Assembly: GCA_034044135.1 (NCBI GenBank)
Contig: CP139021.1
Span: 3,301,635 to 3,365,634, forward strand
DNA: 64,000 nt
Reading direction: 5' to 3'
Source of the DNA: Flammeovirgaceae bacterium SG7u.111
GTDB taxonomy: Bacteria > Bacteroidota > Bacteroidia > Cytophagales > Flammeovirgaceae
Under the pieces are notes generated by a model. That model worked only from the letters and a program-made list of their open reading frames with translations, was not told the origin of the DNA and did not search any database. Below are positions 16,468 to 25,517 of this stretch, piece after piece. Position 1 is the stretch's first letter. Every line of letters begins with the position of its first letter. The translations under genes and the position numbers were made by a program.

Positions 16468-18819
16468 ATGTTGAAAACTATAAAGTTTATTCTATTAGCA
16501 ATTACCCTTTTTGGGAGTTCTTTTTCTGGAATTGCCCAAAGAAAGAAAATTGATCCGTATAAAAATTCGAAACTTCCAATAGAAGAGCGGCTGGATGATC
16601 TTTTTGCACGTATGACCTTGGAGGAAAAAGCGATGCAGGTTTTGTGTATTTGGGATCAAAAAGCTGAATTGATTTTAGATGAAGATGGCAACTTTTCTTT
16701 GGAAAAAGCAGCACAAAACTTTCCGAATGGGTTAGGTCAAATTGCCCGTCCGAGCGAAGCATTGGAGCGTGTGCAAATGCAGAACAGGACGCCAACCCAA
16801 ATGGCGGAACTTACCAATGAAATCCAACGCTATTTTGTAGAGAAAACAAGGCTGGGAATACCAGTAGTGTTCCATGAAGAAGTACTGCACGGGCATGCAG
16901 CGAGGAAAGGAACTCATTTTCCTGTTCCTATTGCCCTTGCCAGCTCGTGGGATACCGATTTGATGGAACGTAGTTTTTCTGTCATAGCCGAAGAGGCGAG
17001 GAGTAGGGGGGCGCAACTTGCCTTGGCTCCTGTATTAGATGTGGCTCGCGACCCTCGTTGGGGAAGGTTTGAAGAAACTTATGGAGAAGATCCGTTTTTG
17101 GTCTCGGAGATGGGCTTGGCAGCGGTAAAGGGGCTTCAAGGTACGGAAGAGCAAATTGGCTCTGCTAAAATGATGGCTACGCTCAAGCACTTGGCTGGTC
17201 ATGGGCAACCCGAAGGTGGGGTGAATACTGCACCTGCAAATATTTCGGAAAGGTTGCTCAGGGAAGTGTTTTTGATGCCCTTCGAGAAAGCTATAAAGCA
17301 AGGTGGGGCAAAAAGTGTGATGGCTTCTTACAACGAAATTGACGGGATTCCGTCACACATCAATTCTTGGTTGCTCAAGGATGTATTGAGAAATGAGTGG
17401 GGTTTTGATGGGCAAGTTGTAGCCGATTATGGTGGGATTTCCGACTTGTATCGCAGGCATTTTGTAGTGAAAGACAGTACTGAAGCAGCTAGGGAAGCCT
17501 TGCTTGCCGGGGTAGATATAGAATTGCCAGATATGGTAGACTACCCTTCATTGTTGAAATATGCAGCACAAGATTCAGTCATTGCAACTGCATTGGACAC
17601 GGCTGTTTATCGTTTGCTCAAAAACAAATTTCTGCTTGGACTGTTCGACGAACCCTATGTGGATGTTTCTTCTACCGAGAAAATAGTAGGTTCTGAAAAA
17701 AATGGAAAACTTGCCCTAGAGGCTGCCCAAAAATCCATTGTCCTTCTTAAAAATGAGATGAACTTGCTTCCCTTAAATACTTCCTTTTACAATACGATAG
17801 CTGTGATAGGACCGAATGCAAAATCGACGTTGCTGGGAGGCTACAGCGATGTGCCGCCTTATTATGTTGATTTGGTGGAAGGGTTGAAAAATCGATTGGG
17901 GAATAATGGCGAGGTGGTATTTGCAGAAGGCTGCCGGATAACCGAACCAGGTAGCTGGTATTTAGACCCTGTTCAATTGCCTTCACCCAAAGCAGATGAG
18001 GGTCGGATTGAACATGCCGTCACTATTGCGGAGCGGAGTGATTTGGTTATTTTAGCTATTGGAGGAAATGAACTTACCTCAAGAGAGGCTTGGAGCGATA
18101 CACATTTAGGTGACCGCACCAGTATTGAGTTGGTAGGGAAGCAACTGGAATTATTCAATAAGTTGAAAGAAACGGGCAGGCCGGTAGTAGTGGTACTGTT
18201 TAATGGCAGGCCACTCGATTTGTCGTATTTGAAGGAAAATGCACAGGTGTTGTTGGAGTGCTGGTACTTGGGTCAAGAGACTGGAAATGCGCTTGCAGAT
18301 GTATTGCTTGGCAATGTAAATCCGTCAGGAAAGCTGCCTTGCACATTCCCCAAATCTACTGGGCTTCTACCTGCTTTCTACAACCACAAACCGACTGCCA
18401 AGCGCCCCTATTTGTTTGACGAACATAAGCCTGTTTACCCTTTTGGTTTTGGCTTGAGCTATACTGATTTTTCTTATAAGGATCTTACAGTCAACCCTTC
18501 TGTTATTGGGATGAACAGCAAATCCTTGGTTTCGGTGACTGTAACGAATACTGGTGACGTGAGAGGAGATGAGATTGTCCAACTGTATATTAGGGACATG
18601 GTAAGTTCGGTTACTCGACCTGTAAAAGAGCTAAAAGGATTCCAGAAAGTACAGCTGAGACCTGGGCAGGAAAAAGTTGTGACCTTTGAGGTGACTCCTG
18701 AACTGCTAAAGTTTTACAATAAAGATATGGAAAATGTACTTGAACCCGGACGATTTAAGCTTATGGTTGGTTCTTCGTCCGAAGAGTATATAGAAGCCTA
18801 TCTGAATGTGGTGAATTAG
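16468..18819 (+). CDS. GH3 beta-glucosidase-type glycoside hydrolase, secreted
   Basis: A 783-residue GH3 enzyme. Signal peptide 1-23 (FILLAITLFGSSFSGIAQ), (beta/alpha)8 domain to about 370 with DPRWGR (195-200), substrate-binding KH (240-241) and nucleophile Asp320 in VVADYGG, then the alpha/beta sandwich and a C-terminal fibronectin III-like domain (from about 690, with FELKGFQKV-type ending ELKGFQKVQL). This is the BglX/exo-glucosidase layout, so it removes terminal beta-linked sugars from oligosaccharides in the periplasm. It precedes a propeller-type sensor kinase and a clan GH-A-like lipoprotein on the same strand, suggesting a small carbohydrate-responsive group. Confidence 0.92.
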   Translation: MLKTIKFILLAITLFGSSFSGIAQRKKIDPYKNSKLPIEERLDDLFARMTLEEKAMQVLCIWDQKAELILDEDGNFSLEKAAQNFPNGLGQIARPSEALERVQMQNRTPTQMAELTNEIQRYFVEKTRLGIPVVFHEEVLHGHAARKGTHFPVPIALASSWDTDLMERSFSVIAEEARSRGAQLALAPVLDVARDPRWGRFEETYGEDPFLVSEMGLAAVKGLQGTEEQIGSAKMMATLKHLAGHGQPEGGVNTAPANISERLLREVFLMPFEKAIKQGGAKSVMASYNEIDGIPSHINSWLLKDVLRNEWGFDGQVVADYGGISDLYRRHFVVKDSTEAAREALLAGVDIELPDMVDYPSLLKYAAQDSVIATALDTAVYRLLKNKFLLGLFDEPYVDVSSTEKIVGSEKNGKLALEAAQKSIVLLKNEMNLLPLNTSFYNTIAVIGPNAKSTLLGGYSDVPPYYVDLVEGLKNRLGNNGEVVFAEGCRITEPGSWYLDPVQLPSPKADEGRIEHAVTIAERSDLVILAIGGNELTSREAWSDTHLGDRTSIELVGKQLELFNKLKETGRPVVVVLFNGRPLDLSYLKENAQVLLECWYLGQETGNALADVLLGNVNPSGKLPCTFPKSTGLLPAFYNHKPTAKRPYLFDEHKPVYPFGFGLSYTDFSYKDLTVNPSVIGMNSKSLVSVTVTNTGDVRGDEIVQLYIRDMVSSVTRPVKELKGFQKVQLRPGQEKVVTFEVTPELLKFYNKDMENVLEPGRFKLMVGSSSEEYIEAYLNVVN

Positions 18820-19029
18820 CATTTCCCTCAAATTTTATTATTTTAGGAAAATGCATTTTTAACTTTTGTTATAGAGTTGAAGAATAATTGTGTTTATTTG
18901 AGAAATAATTTAATTATTTTTAGTCAGAGACTTTTTGGTTTTCATTCCCAAACTGCTTCTAAGCAATAAACGTAGGGTGTTGATTTTACTAAAAGTAAAA
19001 GAGGAGCCTCGTAAAACTGAAATATATAA

Positions 19030-22000
19030 ATGAAGCTCAAGATTACACTAAGTTTCCTGTTTCATCTATTTTGGCTCCCACAACTAATGGCTCAGTTTTA
19101 TCAAGCTCAGGTACTTGATGATGAAGAACATGGTATGCCTGTCAGTTTGGTATATGATATTGCTCAAAGTGCTGAAGGTGAAATATGGTTTACTACTATT
19201 GCAGGGGTTTACACCTACGATGGGCAATATTGGACACTAAAGTCAGATGATACCGTGCCTTTTCCCAATTCAGAATTTAATATTATAAAGTCATTACCCG
19301 ATTCTAGCATTTGGCTTACTGGCTTTGATGGAGAGGGGCATCGGATCATGTGCTATAAAAATAATCAGTGGCTTAATTTTCCTGCACCGCCCATCGATTT
19401 CGGCTTTTTTATCCACCATTTTGATTTCGATGTAAGGATTGAGGCAGATGGCTATCATATTGCCATTCATGATTATAACAATAAGTTGTACTACTTCAAT
19501 ACTTATCTTAATTATTGGAAAGTGATTGATGTACCTGGAGAAAATACTACTATCAACAGGTTGCGCTTCCATAAAAGTAGTTTGTACATTGGGACTAGTG
19601 TTGGGCTTTACAAAATGAAATTTGGAGGCATTTCCAAAGTAGGAAGCTTTTCCCAAAGTATTTATGGGATAGATTTTGGTGGTGATACTTGTTTTGTGAG
19701 GCTTAGTAATTCGATAGGTTACCTTTTGGAAGGAGATTATACTGAGCTAAAAAGCCCCTTGAAGAACCCCGTTGTGTTGCCATTAGAAAGCAATGAGTTT
19801 TTTATAGATAATAAGCATAACATATACTACAGTTATCGGTCTCCACTAAGTAGAATAAATAGAAAAGACAATAACAAAGAAGAAAATATTCAAGTAGACC
19901 ATGACCTGATGTATTCGATAGCTTCTGGCGCTTTGGTAGATACAGACCAGAATATTTGGGTTTCAACAGTTAGGGGTTGTTATAAGATTGAGAGTGCGGC
20001 TTTTCTCAATTATACTAAAAGGAGTGGTCTGCCTGAAAATGAAGTAAGTGCTATTTTAAATTTGCAAAATGGTAAAATTGTTTTAGGAGGTGTTAAGGAC
20101 TTGTCTGTTTTAGATAAAAAGGGAGAGATGCATAATTACTATTTGGCCAATCAAGATATCATATTTCAATCGAGAATATTGGATTTGGCAGAAGGAGTTG
20201 ACGGTACTATATATATTGCTGCAAATAAAAAAGGCTTAGGAGTATTACCCAAAGGAGCAGAACAGATAAAATGGTACTCGACAGGTAATGACATTTATGA
20301 TGCAGTTATTGCTTGCGAAGTGATTGATGGAAAAGTGATTGTCGCCCTCATAAATAGTATTTGCGAGTTCAAAAATGGGCAGTTGACATTGCTTACTAGT
20401 GGGGTTGGTTATGTCAGATCAATCTCCAAGCTATCAGGAAATAGGGGATTGTTGCTTTGTAGTAGAAATGGGCTATTCCATATAAAAAACAATAATGAAG
20501 CGCCTATAAACTATGTTAGTAAGGACATGAAGTGTACCAATACCTATTCTTCGCTTGAGTATGAAGGAAAAATATTGATAGGGACGGCAGGTGGGCTGTG
20601 TGAACTGAGAAATGATAGCATAATTGACCTTACTTTAGGAGGGTTGCAGCCAGGCATTCCAATATACAAGTTGATGTTGGATAGCAAAAAACGACTATGG
20701 GCAGGTACCAACAATGGCGTTTTTACCTATGAAAAAGGAAAAGGTTGGAGGCATTTTACGGTAAAAGATGGGTTGGTGGGCCCAGAAGTAAATAGGAAAG
20801 CCATTGAAGAAGATGAAGATGGCAGGGTGTGGATAGGCACTAATAAAGGGGCTTCTGTTTATTTTGAAGAATACGATTTCTCAAAAAAGCTTATTCCTCA
20901 AACCAAAATTGACTCAATATCTTATGGTGTGACAAATACTCGCTCAACAAATGAGTCCATAGAGGTTGCTGCAAAGGATAATGATCTTTCTTTTTATTTC
21001 CGTGGGGTGATTTTTAACCGAACCGATAGTCTGAATTATAGGGTGCAACTGGAGGGGTTTGATAAGGACTGGCGGTATATAGTGAATGGCAGGGAAAATT
21101 CAGCTAGGTACACTAACTTGCCAGGAGGGACGTACCGTTTTAGGTGTCAGTCTAGAGTAGGGGATAGGGAGTGGAGCAAGGAAGTTTCTACCGGATCTAT
21201 AAAAGTGTTTAATCCTTTTTATCTCACGTGGTGGTTTGTTGCTTCAAGTATTATTGCCGTAGCCTTGTTTGTCTATTTTATATATAGGCTAAGGATGAAT
21301 ATATTGGAACGGCGAAACAGAGATCTTGAAAAAGAGATTAAAAAAAGGACTACAAAGATATTAGAACAAAGTACAGAGATATTAAATAAAAATAAAGCGC
21401 TTGAAGAAAAACAATACAAGGTGTTGGTGCAAAATGAAGAACTTCAAGCACAACAAGAAGAACTTTCAAATAAAAATGATCAACTAGAGGCCACACTTGA
21501 AAATCTTAAAAATACCCAAAGTCAATTAGTTCAAGCAGAAAAAATGGCTTCTTTGGGAATCCTGACGGCAGGTATAGCACATGAAATAAATAATCCAATC
21601 AATTACATCAATTCTGGTATAGAAGGCTTGCGAACTGCAATAAGCACTATTGGGGAGATTGTTGATAAATATAATGAGCTTACGGCAGAGAACTTTGTCG
21701 AGAAGATGAAGGAGATTGAAGAGCTGAAGAGCCAAGTAAAATACGAACGCTTGCTGACATTAGTAAAGAAAGCTCCTGAAAATATTGGTGTTGGGGCTAA
21801 ACGGGCTGCAGCAATAGTGAAGGAATTACGAACTTTCTCTCGGATCGATTCTGATGATTCACATAAGTTTGATGTGCTGCAAGGGGTAGATTCAGCACTG
21901 GTGTTGCTCAGGCACCAATATAAAGACAGGATTGAAATTGTAAAAAGCTATGATAAAATCCCTCTGATAGAATGCTTTCCTGGGAAATTGAACCAAGTAT

Positions 22001-22323
22001 TTATGAATGTTTTGAGCAACTCTATCCAGTCAATTCCCGAACAGGGGACAATTACGATTACTTCAAAATTATTGACCGATGGTAGCCTTCTTGACAAAGA
22101 TTGTGTGTCTATTATCATTACAGATACTGGCATTGGGATTCCGAAGGAGAATCTGAACCGGATATTCGAACCGTTTTTTACTACAAAAGATGTGGGGAAA
22201 GGTACTGGGTTAGGGCTTTCCATTTCGCTAGGTGTAATTGAAGCACATGGAGGTAAAATGCTGGTAGAAAGCGAGGTGGGAAATGGTACGTCTTTTACAA
22301 TTCTTTTACCTTTGCATCAGTAA
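19030..22323 (+). CDS. Sensor histidine kinase with periplasmic two-component propeller
   Basis: A 1097-residue membrane kinase. A signal peptide (1-21) is followed by a long beta-propeller region of Reg_prop repeats (for example EGEIWFTTIAGVYTYDG, KRLWAGTNNGVFTY, GRVWIGTNKGASVY), a Y_Y_Y immunoglobulin-like domain (about 640-715), one transmembrane helix (about 730-753), a coiled coil (about 760-835), the H-box ILTAGIAHEINNP with His851, and a HATPase ending in [13 protein letters not shown] and LLPLHQ. Unlike the classical hybrid two-component systems of Bacteroides it has no receiver and no AraC domain, so a separate response regulator is needed; none is adjacent. The periplasmic part probably senses an oligosaccharide. 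Confidence 0.9.
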   Translation: MKLKITLSFLFHLFWLPQLMAQFYQAQVLDDEEHGMPVSLVYDIAQSAEGEIWFTTIAGVYTYDGQYWTLKSDDTVPFPNSEFNIIKSLPDSSIWLTGFDGEGHRIMCYKNNQWLNFPAPPIDFGFFIHHFDFDVRIEADGYHIAIHDYNNKLYYFNTYLNYWKVIDVPGENTTINRLRFHKSSLYIGTSVGLYKMKFGGISKVGSFSQSIYGIDFGGDTCFVRLSNSIGYLLEGDYTELKSPLKNPVVLPLESNEFFIDNKHNIYYSYRSPLSRINRKDNNKEENIQVDHDLMYSIASGALVDTDQNIWVSTVRGCYKIESAAFLNYTKRSGLPENEVSAILNLQNGKIVLGGVKDLSVLDKKGEMHNYYLANQDIIFQSRILDLAEGVDGTIYIAANKKGLGVLPKGAEQIKWYSTGNDIYDAVIACEVIDGKVIVALINSICEFKNGQLTLLTSGVGYVRSISKLSGNRGLLLCSRNGLFHIKNNNEAPINYVSKDMKCTNTYSSLEYEGKILIGTAGGLCELRNDSIIDLTLGGLQPGIPIYKLMLDSKKRLWAGTNNGVFTYEKGKGWRHFTVKDGLVGPEVNRKAIEEDEDGRVWIGTNKGASVYFEEYDFSKKLIPQTKIDSISYGVTNTRSTNESIEVAAKDNDLSFYFRGVIFNRTDSLNYRVQLEGFDKDWRYIVNGRENSARYTNLPGGTYRFRCQSRVGDREWSKEVSTGSIKVFNPFYLTWWFVASSIIAVALFVYFIYRLRMNILERRNRDLEKEIKKRTTKILEQSTEILNKNKALEEKQYKVLVQNEELQAQQEELSNKNDQLEATLENLKNTQSQLVQAEKMASLGILTAGIAHEINNPINYINSGIEGLRTAISTIGEIVDKYNELTAENFVEKMKEIEELKSQVKYERLLTLVKKAPENIGVGAKRAAAIVKELRTFSRIDSDDSHKFDVLQGVDSALVLLRHQYKDRIEIVKSYDKIPLIECFPGKLNQVFMNVLSNSIQSIPEQGTITITSKLLTDGSLLDKDCVSIIITDTGIGIPKENLNRIFEPFFTTKDVGKGTGLGLSISLGVIEAHGGKMLVESEVGNGTSFTILLPLHQ

Positions 22324-22391
22324 CGCCACAATACTGTTTCTTAAGAATATAAATGGTGATGTGTACACATAACAAACAAATATGTTAAATA

Positions 22392-23510
22392 ATGAAATCG
22401 TTCAAGAAGTTTTTAGCAATCACAGCTGCTATTTTATTACCTTTTATACTTACTAGTTGTGAAGAAGATAACCCTACGCCAGACAATACTCCAAGTGACG
22501 AAAAATTTGAGTATTTTACTCCTAACAGCCCTCAGCCAAAAGGCGATCGGCTTTTTGGGATTAATATTACAAAAGATAAAAATGGTTTTTTTTCAGCATT
22601 TGAAAGAACGGATGAACTTCCTATTGAAATAGTTGAAATAAATATTCCATGGGACTCAATTGAAGTTTCCGAAGAGGTATATGTGAACCCTTTGGGCAAT
22701 GTACTTACGGCTATCGACTATTACGCTTCAAAAAATGTAAAGGTTTCTATAAGTTTAGCCGTGTTGAATACAGTGGGAAGGACAACTCCTGATTACTTAG
22801 ATGGGTTGCCTATGAATGACCCGAAAGTGATTGCCGCTTTTAATAAGCTTAGCGATTGGGTAATGAATACCGTCCCTTCATCGGTAGATGTACCAGGATT
22901 TAGTATTGGAAATGAGGTTGATTTGGTGTTGGAGGGAACTGAGTGGGATGAGTATATCGAGTTTTATGAGGCAACATCAACGCATTTTAAAACAAACCAT
23001 CCTAACATAAAAGTTGGTTCAAAAGCAACAGTAATGGAAGGCGTATTGGGATCTAAGTTGGCTAAGGTTAAAGAGCTGAATCAGTATAGCGATGTAGTCA
23101 TGCTTACTTATTATCCGCAAGAAGGGGATTTTAGGGTGCTAGATCCAGGGTTTGTGACGAAGCATTTCTTGAGTATCAGTGGAGCATTTACAGATAAACC
23201 AATTTGGTTGATGGAGGTTGGATATCAATCAGGCGAGGATTATTGCGGAAGCTCAGAAGAACTGCAAGCTGAATTTTACCATAATCTCTTTAAAGCTTGG
23301 GATACTAATAAAGATAAAATTGAGGTAATAAACGTGAACTGGTCACATGATCAGTCGGCAGAGCAAATTGAAGAATTTAAGGCGTATTATGGTTTATCCA
23401 GCCCTGCTTTCATTGAATACCTTTCTACTTTGGGGATTTCTAACTATGACGGTAGCTCGAAGTTTGCATTTGGTCAAATCGCAGAGGAAACTGAAGCAAG
23501 AGCTTGGTAA
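22392..23510 (+). CDS. Lipoprotein with clan GH-A-like TIM barrel
   Basis: A 372-residue lipoprotein: the lipobox ILTSC places the lipidated Cys at 23, followed by an acidic Pro-rich linker (24-50). The rest alternates strand and helix like a TIM barrel, with GFSIGNEVD (Glu175) and WLMEVGYQS (Glu275), the positions expected for acid/base and nucleophile in clan GH-A glycosidases (GH5, GH39, GH53 and relatives). I cannot assign a family. The gene follows the propeller kinase by about 70 bases and ends at a clear terminator, so the two may be co-transcribed, with this protein acting on or binding the carbohydrate that the kinase detects. Confidence 0.7.
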   Translation: MKSFKKFLAITAAILLPFILTSCEEDNPTPDNTPSDEKFEYFTPNSPQPKGDRLFGINITKDKNGFFSAFERTDELPIEIVEINIPWDSIEVSEEVYVNPLGNVLTAIDYYASKNVKVSISLAVLNTVGRTTPDYLDGLPMNDPKVIAAFNKLSDWVMNTVPSSVDVPGFSIGNEVDLVLEGTEWDEYIEFYEATSTHFKTNHPNIKVGSKATVMEGVLGSKLAKVKELNQYSDVVMLTYYPQEGDFRVLDPGFVTKHFLSISGAFTDKPIWLMEVGYQSGEDYCGSSEELQAEFYHNLFKAWDTNKDKIEVINVNWSHDQSAEQIEEFKAYYGLSSPAFIEYLSTLGISNYDGSSKFAFGQIAEETEARAW

Positions 23511-23548
23511 ACGCTTCAGTAGCATAACACAAAATATCTATTCTAAAA

Positions 23549-23586
23549 GGGGCTTTGATTAAGTAAATCAGAGCCGCTTTTTTTTT
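23549..23586 (+). terminator. Rho-independent terminator
   Basis: GGGGCTTTGATT pairs with AATCAGAGCCGC (one G-U and one mismatch) across a short loop and is followed by a run of T. It closes the kinase/lipoprotein unit. Confidence 0.75.
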
Positions 23587-23693
23587 GATTAATTAAATTT
23601 AGAAACAAGTTTTTCATGCTGGTTTGTCTGCATTTAGATAAATAAGTTAATTTAAGGCTTTCGAATTTAATCCAGATCTAACTCGTACCTATT

Positions 23694-24722
23694 ATGCCTA
23701 AATACTTTAGAATTTTATCTATTGATGGCGGTGGAATCCGTGGTGTTTTGCCCGGGCAAGTCCTCTGTCATGTAGAAAAATATTTACAAACCATAACTCA
23801 AGACAAATCAGCTCGTTTGTCAGATTTTTTTGACATGGTAGCAGGAACAAGTACTGGCGGGATACTTGCCTGTGCATTTCTTTTACCCGATTCCAGCAGT
23901 CGCCCGAAGTTCAGGTCGAATGAAGTAGTAGATCTTTATTTGAACCGAGGTGAAGCCATTTTTGACAGACCTTTTTTCAAGAAACTGAGAACCTTAGGTG
24001 GAATTACCGATGAGAAGTATCCTGAAAAAGGCTTGGAAAAAGCGTTGGAAGAATACTTTGGGGAAACCAAAATTTCCCAGCTCTTGAAACCCTGTGTGAT
24101 TCCTTCTTATGATGTCACGCGGAGAAAAGCAACGTTCTTCCGTCAACACTCAGCAAAAAAGAAAGGCGATTGCGCTGATTTCCTTGTAAAGGACATAACA
24201 AGGGCTACGTCTGCCGCACCTACCTATTTTGAATGCGCAAATATCAAATCATTAGAGGGAGATGAGTATGCGATGATAGATGGAGGAATCTTTGCCAATA
24301 ATCCTGGGCTTTGTGCATATGCCGATGCAAGGCGTTTTTATGGAAAAACAGCGAGTGAAATGGTTATCTTTTCCTTGGGAACTGGCGAGAAGAAAAAAAG
24401 CTATCCTTATGATAAAGTAAAAAACTGGGGGTTGGTGCAGTGGCCTGCTCCATTGATTGATATCATGATGTCATCGGTCGCCGAAACAGTTGATTTCCAG
24501 TTAAAGCAAATTTATGAAGCGGTGGAGCAGCCTAGTCAGTATTTGCGGGTGAATGAAACCCTGCCAGAATGGGTAAATGAAGAGATGGACGATGCCAATG
24601 AAGAAAACATGAGAGCTTTGCAGCAGTTTGGCGATCAAGTTTTTGCCAAACATAAAGTTGCAATTGAGAGCTTTGCCAAAAAATACTTGGTTCAAGATGA
24701 TGGCGATGATCTTATCGCTTGA
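23694..24722 (+). CDS. Patatin-like phospholipase
   Basis: A 342-residue protein with the complete patatin active site: oxyanion loop DGGGIRG (11-17), nucleophile elbow GTSTGG (Ser53) and the dyad Asp in DGGIFANNP (Asp196). There is no signal peptide, so it acts in the cytoplasm or at the inner leaflet, hydrolysing acyl esters of phospholipids. It stands alone between two terminators. Patatins are the effectors of some CBASS defence systems, but no cyclic-nucleotide synthase, ubiquitin-like or HORMA gene is near, so a housekeeping or secreted-lipid role is equally likely. Confidence 0.9.
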   Translation: MPKYFRILSIDGGGIRGVLPGQVLCHVEKYLQTITQDKSARLSDFFDMVAGTSTGGILACAFLLPDSSSRPKFRSNEVVDLYLNRGEAIFDRPFFKKLRTLGGITDEKYPEKGLEKALEEYFGETKISQLLKPCVIPSYDVTRRKATFFRQHSAKKKGDCADFLVKDITRATSAAPTYFECANIKSLEGDEYAMIDGGIFANNPGLCAYADARRFYGKTASEMVIFSLGTGEKKKSYPYDKVKNWGLVQWPAPLIDIMMSSVAETVDFQLKQIYEAVEQPSQYLRVNETLPEWVNEEMDDANEENMRALQQFGDQVFAKHKVAIESFAKKYLVQDDGDDLIA

Positions 24723-24742
24723 TGCCATACATAAAACAAACA

Positions 24743-24775
24743 AAAAGGGTTGCGGTAAACTACCACAACCCTTTT
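24743..24775. terminator. Bidirectional terminator
   Basis: AAAAGGGTTG and CAACCCTTTT enclose an inner GGTA/TACC stem (one mismatch between). It lies between the convergent patatin and response-regulator genes. Confidence 0.8.
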
Positions 24776-24826
24776 ATTTTTCTAATCATTTACGTATTAT
24801 GTCAAATTACAGCATTTTTAATTCCT

Positions 24827-25483
24827 TTATATACTATCAAAAAGCTGATGACGGATGGCATATTTCACCAAGCCAGCCATGTTTTTAGCTCCTGTTTTTT
24901 CTAGTAAGTTTCGCTTATGGGCATCAACTGTCCGTGGGCTGATGAACAACTTATCGGCGATTTCTTGATTGGAAAACTCTTGGACTATCAGTTCCAATAC
25001 TTCTTTTTCCCTTTCGGTAAGTGGTATTTCCATATCGGAAAAAGAACGTGATTTTTTCCCGCCAAGGCTATTCATAACCGTATTGGTTACTTCTGCCGAA
25101 TAGAACTTTTCTCCAGAAACAACTGATTCAATCCCCCTAATAACTTCCTCCTGCCCGCTGTTTTTTAGCAGGTAGCCCGAAGCGCCCGAAGCCATGATGC
25201 TTTTAATGTATTGGGGTTCATTGTACATGGACAGAACAAGGACTTTTATATCTGGGTACAGCTTAGAGACCTCTTTTGTGCAGGTGATCCCATCCATCAC
25301 ATCCATCCTAATATCCATGATGATGGCATCCACCTCTGTTTTTTCGAGCCTTGCCAATACTTGCTTGCCGTTAGAGGCCTCTGCAACAATCTGGAAGCGA
25401 TCGTTTCCTTCCAAAAAAGAACGGATTCCATCTCTGATTACCTGGTGGTCATCCGCTAATAATATTTTTATCACCTCTGACAT
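24827..25483 (-). CDS. NarL/FixJ-type response regulator
   Basis: A 218-residue regulator. The receiver (about 5-122) has the acidic pair Asp11-Asp12, phospho-acceptor Asp57 in IIMDIRM and the Lys in YLLKNSG; the LuxR-type helix-turn-helix (about 150-212) reads LTEREKEVLELIVQEFSNQE and SPRTVDAHKRNLLEKTG. It starts 34 bases after a HisKA_3-type kinase ends on the same strand; kinases of that type usually phosphorylate NarL-type regulators, so the two are probably a pair. DNA targets are unknown. Confidence 0.95.
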   Translation of the reverse strand: MSEVIKILLADDHQVIRDGIRSFLEGNDRFQIVAEASNGKQVLARLEKTEVDAIIMDIRMDVMDGITCTKEVSKLYPDIKVLVLSMYNEPQYIKSIMASGASGYLLKNSGQEEVIRGIESVVSGEKFYSAEVTNTVMNSLGGKKSRSFSDMEIPLTEREKEVLELIVQEFSNQEIADKLFISPRTVDAHKRNLLEKTGAKNMAGLVKYAIRHQLFDSI

Positions 25484-25517
25484 CTACTTAATTGTTTATT
25501 GGTTGATGTTTTAAGAA

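Noticed and set aside
19030-22323. Classical hybrid two-component system (propeller, kinase, receiver and AraC in one chain)
   Set aside because: The protein ends right after the HATPase domain; no receiver or HTH segment is present in this frame or directly downstream.
23694-24722. Patatin-like phospholipase as effector of a CBASS anti-phage system
   Set aside because: No cyclic-oligonucleotide synthase, ubiquitin-like or HORMA/TRIP13 gene is adjacent, and the gene is bounded by terminators on both sides.
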